Origin: Actinoplanes sp. TFC3
GTDB lineage: Bacteria > Actinomycetota > Actinomycetes > Mycobacteriales > Micromonosporaceae
DNA: 64,000 nucleotides
Direction: 5' to 3'
NCBI RefSeq assembly: GCF_001553785.1
Contig: NZ_LOJP01000014.1
Span: forward strand, 105,467 to 169,466
Shown here: positions 60,598 through 64,000 of the stretch, in pieces
Numbering within the stretch: the first letter of the stretch is position 1
How the letters are laid out: the number at the start of each line of letters is the position of its first letter
The notes under the pieces: model-generated
Told to the model about the DNA's origin: nothing
Database searches by the model: none
What the model saw: only the letters and a program-made list of their open reading frames with translations
Position numbers and translations under genes: made by a program

Positions 60598-61307
60598 GCC
60601 GCGGGCTCCTTCACGGGAACGGGCTTGGGCGCCGGGGCGGCCGGGCGGAAACGGCGCAGCGCGTACACCAGGTCGGGGCGCACCCGGGCCACTGTCGCCA
60701 CGGTGGTGGCGGCGATCAGGCCCTCCCCGATGCCGATCAGCACGTGCACCCCGGCCATCGTGCCGGAGACGGTGGCGAGCGAGAGGTGGGTGGTGCCGCC
60801 CAGCCAGTACTCGAACACGAAGCCCTGCGAGGCCAGCACGACCCCGATGACCGAGGCGACGAACGCGGTGGCGCCGACGCCGGCCGGGGTCTTCGGGAGC
60901 AGGCGCATGAGCGCGGCGACCAGCAGGTAACCTGCGGCCGTGCCGATCAGAGCCATGTTCGTGATGTTGAGACCCAGCGCGGTGAGCCCGCCGTCGGCGA
61001 ACAGCAGGCACTGCACGATCAGCACGGTCGACACGCACAGCGCGCCCACCCACGGGCCGACCAGCACCACGGCCAGCGCGCCGCCCAGCAGGTGCCCCGA
61101 GACGCCCGGCAGGACCTGGAAGTTGAGCATCTGCACGGCAAAGATGAAGGCCGCGACCAGCCCGGCCATCGGGGCGAGGCGGTCGTCGAGGTCCGCCCGG
61201 GCCCGCCACACGCAGAACGCGAGCGCCAGCGCGGCGAACACAGCAAACATCGCCGAGACCGGCCCGTCCACGATCCCGTTGGCGATGTGCATCGCCTGTA
61301 CCTGCAT
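60594..61307 (-). CDS. cbiM: ECF-type nickel/cobalt importer CbiM
   Basis: A 237-residue membrane protein, the substrate-specific component. The N-terminus MQVQAMHIANGIVDGPVS contains the Met-His-Ile-x-Asn/Asp-Gly metal-binding motif of CbiM/NikM, where the N-terminal Met-His supply metal ligands. Then about six helices follow. GGGGAGG lies eight bases before the ATG. Because cobalt and nickel subunits are similar, the metal is not certain, but the Nur-box-like site upstream favours nickel. Confidence 0.9.
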   Translation of the reverse strand: MQVQAMHIANGIVDGPVSAMFAVFAALALAFCVWRARADLDDRLAPMAGLVAAFIFAVQMLNFQVLPGVSGHLLGGALAVVLVGPWVGALCVSTVLIVQCLLFADGGLTALGLNITNMALIGTAAGYLLVAALMRLLPKTPAGVGATAFVASVIGVVLASQGFVFEYWLGGTTHLSLATVSGTMAGVHVLIGIGEGLIAATTVATVARVRPDLVYALRRFRPAAPAPKPVPVKEPAA

Positions 61308-61362
61308 CGATTCCTCCCCAGGAACGCGCTCGTTCCCGCAGCATATGGCGCTACTGTTGTTG

Positions 61363-61379
61363 TTGCATAGTATTGGCAA
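61363..61379. promoter_or_regulatory. Nur-box-like site upstream of cbiMNQO
   Basis: TTGCAT-AGTAT-TGGCAA, close to the Streptomyces Nur consensus (TTGCAA-N5-TTGCAA), 56 bases before cbiM. It would allow nickel-dependent repression. The leader has no room for a cobalamin riboswitch. Confidence 0.5.
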
Positions 61380-61412
61380 CTACGTCACATGCGTACGGCA
61401 CAATGACGTCCC

Positions 61413-61829
61413 ATGCGGACCCAGGTGACCTTTGACTGCGCAGATCCCCACGCCCAGGCCCAATTTTGGGCAGCCGTGCTCGGGTGTGTCGTGGAAGATC
61501 ACTCGGCGCTGGTCGACCAGCTCGTGGCCTCGGGCCGCATGCCCGCCGAGGACCGCGTGCAGATCGGGGGTCGCCCGGCCTTCCGCGAGGTGGCAGCGGT
61601 CAGCGACCCCGCCGGCACGGAACCCCGGCTGTACTTCCAGCGCGTGCCCGAGGGCAAGACCGTGAAGAACCGCGTGCACCTGGACATCCACGTACCCGAC
61701 GAGAAGAAGACCGACGAGGTGGAACGGCTGATCGGGCTGGGGGCGTCGCTGTTCGAGGCGCACAGTGACCGGGGACCGTTGACGTACGTGCTGCGCGACC
61801 CCGAGGGCAACGAGTTCTGCCTGCACTGA
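61413..61829 (+). CDS. VOC-family (glyoxalase-like) protein
   Basis: A 138-residue single-chain VOC protein (FDCADPHAQAQFWAAVLG; RVHLDIHVPDEKKTDEVERLI; YVLRDPEGNEFCLH). The last strand has the Glu-Phe-Cys of the metal-binding pattern, so a Glu could bind metal. Substrate unknown. It diverges from cbiM. Confidence 0.8.
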   Translation: MRTQVTFDCADPHAQAQFWAAVLGCVVEDHSALVDQLVASGRMPAEDRVQIGGRPAFREVAAVSDPAGTEPRLYFQRVPEGKTVKNRVHLDIHVPDEKKTDEVERLIGLGASLFEAHSDRGPLTYVLRDPEGNEFCLH

Positions 61830-61841
61830 AGTGGCTGTGCT

Positions 61842-61882
61842 AACCTCCGGGTGCGCCCCAGATGGGCCTACCCCCGGAGGTT
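61842..61882 (+). terminator. hairpin terminator downstream of VOC gene
   Basis: 10-bp perfect arms AACCTCCGGG/CCCGGAGGTT with a 21-base loop, 12 bases after the stop, followed by a pyrimidine-rich CTGGCTTCTT. Confidence 0.6.
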
Positions 61883-61898
61883 CTGGCTTCTTCAGCCG

Positions 61899-61915
61899 CC
61901 ACGCACAGTGCGTGG
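61899..61915. promoter_or_regulatory. 17-bp palindrome upstream of second VOC gene
   Basis: CCACGCAC-A-GTGCGTGG, a perfect 8-bp inverted repeat with a one-base centre, 95 bases before the VOC gene at 62010. Such a tight palindrome is more like an operator than a hairpin. The binding protein is not known. Confidence 0.4.
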
Positions 61916-62009
61916 AATTTCCGGGTGCGTGGCATCCGGGTCTTTTCCGTGGTTGGGGTCGCTGTGAGCGTCCGGCCGGGTTCTTTCACCGACCGGGAAG
62001 ACGGTACGC

Positions 62010-62384
62010 ATGCCAGTCCGCTTCAACCACACCATCATCGCCGCCAAGGACAAAGCCGTTTCGGCGCAGTTCTACCGTGACCTGTTCGAGCTGCCGGAAG
62101 CCCCGTCGTGGGGCCTGTTCCTCAACGTGCAACTCGACGAGGGAGTCCTGCTGCAGTTCGCCGAGCCGCCGGTGGATATCCAGATGCAGCACTACGCGTT
62201 CCTGGTCGACGACGACCTGTTCGACCGCTGCCTGGCCACCATCGCCGGGCGGGGCATCACCTACTGGGCGGACCCCCAGATGAAACGACCCGGTGAGGTG
62301 AACGCCGAGCACGGCGGCCAGGGCTTCTACTTCAAGGACCCCGCCGGCCACGCGATCGAGATCATCAGCCGGCCGTACCTCTGA
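62010..62384 (+). CDS. VOC-family protein (bleomycin-resistance-like fold)
   Basis: A 124-residue VOC protein: FNHTIIAAKDKAVSAQFYRDLF, HYAFLVDDDLFDRCLATI, GGQGFYFKDPAGHAIEIISRPY. The His at the N-terminal strand, His in HYAF and Glu in HAIEII match the metal-ligand pattern (H, H/E, E). Substrate unknown. GGGAAGACGG precedes the ATG. Confidence 0.82.
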   Translation: MPVRFNHTIIAAKDKAVSAQFYRDLFELPEAPSWGLFLNVQLDEGVLLQFAEPPVDIQMQHYAFLVDDDLFDRCLATIAGRGITYWADPQMKRPGEVNAEHGGQGFYFKDPAGHAIEIISRPYL

Positions 62385-62387
62385 GGT

Positions 62388-62426
62388 GGTGCAGCCCCGG
62401 ACCTCTCATCGGTCCGGGGCTGCACC
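62388..62426. terminator. strong bidirectional terminator
   Basis: 16-bp perfect arms GGTGCAGCCCCGGACC/GGTCCGGGGCTGCACC with a 7-base loop, between the VOC stop (62384) and the stop of the gene on the other strand (62450). Confidence 0.8.
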
Positions 62427-62449
62427 TCGGTGAGCTCTGTTCGTTGCGG

Positions 62450-63460
62450 CTATTTCGTTGCGGCCAGGGCCTGGGCGCGTTCGGGCCAGAAGGCGATGGT
62501 CGGCGCGAGGCGCATCCCGGCCGCGGTGATGGTCGCCTTGAGCGTGCCCACGTCAGCAGCGGCCAGCTCCTCGAACGTGGTGATGCCACCGGCCGCGAGA
62601 GCCATGGCCATCTTCGGCCCGATGCCCGCGATCCTGGTCAGGTCGTCCGGCTCATGCGTGAGCACGGGGTGCGGCTCGACGCTGAGAGCGGCTTGCGGGG
62701 CGATGGCCGCGGGTTGGTTCCCGTCGGGGCTGGTGGCCTGCGCCGGGATGAACGGCGCTGCGGTGGTCGTGACGGGCTTCGGGGCCACTGGCTCGAGGGA
62801 GACGGCTGTGGGTTCGGGGGCCTGCGCGACCGGGATCGGCTCGGGCCTCGGCTCGCTCACGGGTACGGGCTCTCGGTCCTGCACCTCGGCGGCGCGCTCT
62901 GCCTCCGCGGCCCGTTCCTTTTCGGCGGCGCGCTGCGCCTCCGCGGCTTGTTCCGCTTCTGCCGCGCGCCGCGCTTCCGCGGCCCGCTCTTGCGCGGCCT
63001 GCTCTGCTTCCGCGACGCGCCGTTCCTCGGCCTCGCGCTGTTCCTCGGCCTCGCGCTCCACTTCCGCGACGCGCCGTTCCTCGGCCTCGCGCTGTTCCTC
63101 GGCCTCGCGCTCCACTTCCGCGGCGCGCTCTTCCTGGGCGGCGCGTTCCGCTTCGGCGGCGCGTTCTTCCTCGGCCGCGCGCTCGCCTTCCGCTGCGCCT
63201 TCCGCTTCCGGGTCCCGCTCCCCATCAACGGAATCCGCCACGGCCACCGCGCCCTGCTCCACCGCAACGCCCGGCTCCGCCGCAACGCCCCGCACCGGCG
63301 CAGCCACAGCAGCCGGCGCACCACCTGATTCGGAGCCAGCAGACGTGCCCGAGGCGGAGGGGACCGGCCGGGCGGCAGGGGCGGGTCGGGCGCCGCGGGC
63401 GAACCAGCCGGCTATCCCCCCGACCACGAGCCCGCCGACGAGGAAGAGAAACGGTTGCAC
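62450..63460 (-). CDS. membrane-anchored coiled-coil protein with helix-hairpin-helix tail
   Basis: A 336-residue protein. Residues 1-22 are a membrane anchor (FLFLVGGLVVGGIAGWFARG). Residues about 80-190 are a very regular Glu/Ala/Arg-rich coiled coil with units such as EREAEEQREAEERRVA; a 54-base perfect tandem duplication (63007-63114) creates part of it. The C-terminal 70 residues (DDLTRIAGIGPKMAMALAAG, TTFEELAAADVGTL) form a helix-hairpin-helix (HhH) type fold, common in DNA-binding proteins and in the C-terminal part of some NADH-dehydrogenase-like proteins. The overall role is unknown. Confidence 0.72.
   Translation of the reverse strand: MQPFLFLVGGLVVGGIAGWFARGARPAPAARPVPSASGTSAGSESGGAPAAVAAPVRGVAAEPGVAVEQGAVAVADSVDGERDPEAEGAAEGERAAEEERAAEAERAAQEERAAEVEREAEEQREAEERRVAEVEREAEEQREAEERRVAEAEQAAQERAAEARRAAEAEQAAEAQRAAEKERAAEAERAAEVQDREPVPVSEPRPEPIPVAQAPEPTAVSLEPVAPKPVTTTAAPFIPAQATSPDGNQPAAIAPQAALSVEPHPVLTHEPDDLTRIAGIGPKMAMALAAGGITTFEELAAADVGTLKATITAAGMRLAPTIAFWPERAQALAATK
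63007..63114 (-). repeat. perfect 54-bp tandem duplication in coiled-coil gene
   Basis: Two identical 54-base copies (63007-63060 and 63061-63114), each encoding an 18-residue unit of the coiled coil; a third partial copy follows. The exact identity shows recent slippage or recombination. Confidence 0.95.
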
Positions 63461-63702
63461 GGCTTGCCTCCGGACGGCTACGGGTGCTTGATGTAGCGCG
63501 CATCATAGGGGAGCGTCGCTGCATCGCCGTCCCCGGCCTCGGGGTGCGGCGGTCCGGGTGCCCGGGAAGTCCGGTTCGCTCGCCGGTCTGCCGACATGGT
63601 GGCCCTGGACAGCAAGCGGCCACTTGGGCTTGTCCTGAGCCCGCGTCCGCCTCGAGAACGGCCGGTGTGGACGCCCGATGGCGTCGGCATCCCGCGCCGG
63701 CG

Positions 63703-64000
63703 TCAGGAGACGGTCAGTGCGGATACCCCGGCCGCTGCGTCGACGTCCACCCGGTCAGCCGCATCATCCCAGGCCAGCGAGGTGAACGTACCCCCAGCAG
63801 CCACGCCTTCATGGGTTTTGCCGGCCAGCACCACCTGCCCGGCCCCGCGCGCCACCCGCACGCGCACCGGCACAGCGTGCGAGGTTCGCACCTCCAGCAA
63901 ACTCGCCCCGCCCGACATGCGCACGGTCAAAGTCCCGTCCGGCGGCGGCAACGCCACGCTGATCCGGCTCGCGCCCCCGGTCAGCGCCACCACCCCGACC
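63703..64000 (-). CDS. 3' end of a gene running past the right edge (partial)
   Basis: On the minus strand an open frame enters from beyond 64000 and ends at 63703. At least 98 residues are seen: strand-rich sequence (RISVALPPPDGTLTVRMSGGA, LEVRTSHAVPVRVRVARGAGQ) with Asp-rich repeats (DDAADRVDVDAAAG). It resembles the C-terminal beta-rich part of secreted or membrane-attached proteins, but no family is recognised. The gap between this gene and the coiled-coil gene (63461-63702) shows no gene. Confidence 0.5.
   Translation of the reverse strand, partial: VGVVALTGGASRISVALPPPDGTLTVRMSGGASLLEVRTSHAVPVRVRVARGAGQVVLAGKTHEGVAAGGTFTSLAWDDAADRVDVDAAAGVSALTVS

Noticed and set aside
61308..61412. Cobalamin riboswitch before cbiM
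   Set aside because: Only about 100 bases are available, and no B12-box-like sequence is seen; a Nur-like site fits better.
62444..63328. Plus-strand frame rich in Gly-Ala-Leu-Phe repeats
   Set aside because: Antisense shadow of the coiled-coil gene created by its 54-base repeat.

Overview
The window looks like part of a chromosome from a high-GC actinomycete, most likely of the Micromonosporaceae (Actinoplanes-like). This is inferred from roughly 70% GC with third positions almost always G or C, many GTG starts and a TTG start, the ATGA-type overlaps, a class I lysyl-tRNA synthetase, DUF3040 and SAM-methyltransferase PF04672 genes, STAS/ANTAR/SigB-type regulators and an LAxTG surface protein. 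No phage, IS element, transposase, CRISPR array or rRNA was seen; one tRNA (Gly-GCC) is present.

Layout. 1-3.3 kb: an SsuABC/TauABC-type ABC importer operon (substrate unknown), then a secreted delta-60-repeat propeller protein and a pterin-dehydratase/VOC fusion. 5.3-10.3 kb: an aldehyde dehydrogenase divergent from a LacI-type regulator, then a secreted GH13 alpha-amylase with a CBM20 domain; one operator-like element occurs upstream of both the regulator and the amylase. 10.4-13.7 kb: a roadblock-type protein, lysS and an Fpg/Nei glycosylase with Ala in place of the catalytic Pro. 13.7-21.3 kb: a CHASE3 histidine kinase, an SDR/TetR divergent pair with palindromic operators, an alpha/beta hydrolase preceded by a probable leader-peptide attenuator, a diguanylate cyclase split by an amber codon, and cell-wall genes (NlpC/P60-like, LytR-CpsA-Psr). 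21.7-29.1 kb: a four-gene FtsX-type ABC operon (two large permeases, two ATPases), then tRNA-Gly. 29.4-34.2 kb: a SigB-family sigma factor fused to a STAS domain, an unknown protein, a GAF-ANTAR protein, small membrane proteins and peptide deformylase.

34.3-41 kb is the most unusual stretch: a 16-bp tandem repeat and a CGNR zinc-finger remnant, an ECF sigma factor whose start lies at the end of a 17-bp triplicated sequence that makes two six-residue mini-ORFs, a small putative partner protein, a GNAT enzyme, a signal-less subtilisin-like protease and, divergent from it, a TPR-CHAT caspase-like protease. A protease-linked sigma-factor system is proposed.

41-48 kb: a peroxiredoxin-like protein lacking its peroxidatic Cys, GNAT and methyltransferase genes, a STAS protein, a second LacI regulator, a HAD phosphatase, a ROK repressor and a DUF1479 oxygenase. 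48.2-58.6 kb: one 3,478-residue repetitive surface protein with an LAxTG-type anchor. 58.7-61.3 kb: an ECF-type nickel/cobalt importer (cbiMNQO) with a Nur-box-like site. 61.4-64 kb: two VOC proteins, a membrane-anchored coiled-coil protein with a helix-hairpin-helix tail, and the 3' end of a gene running off the window.
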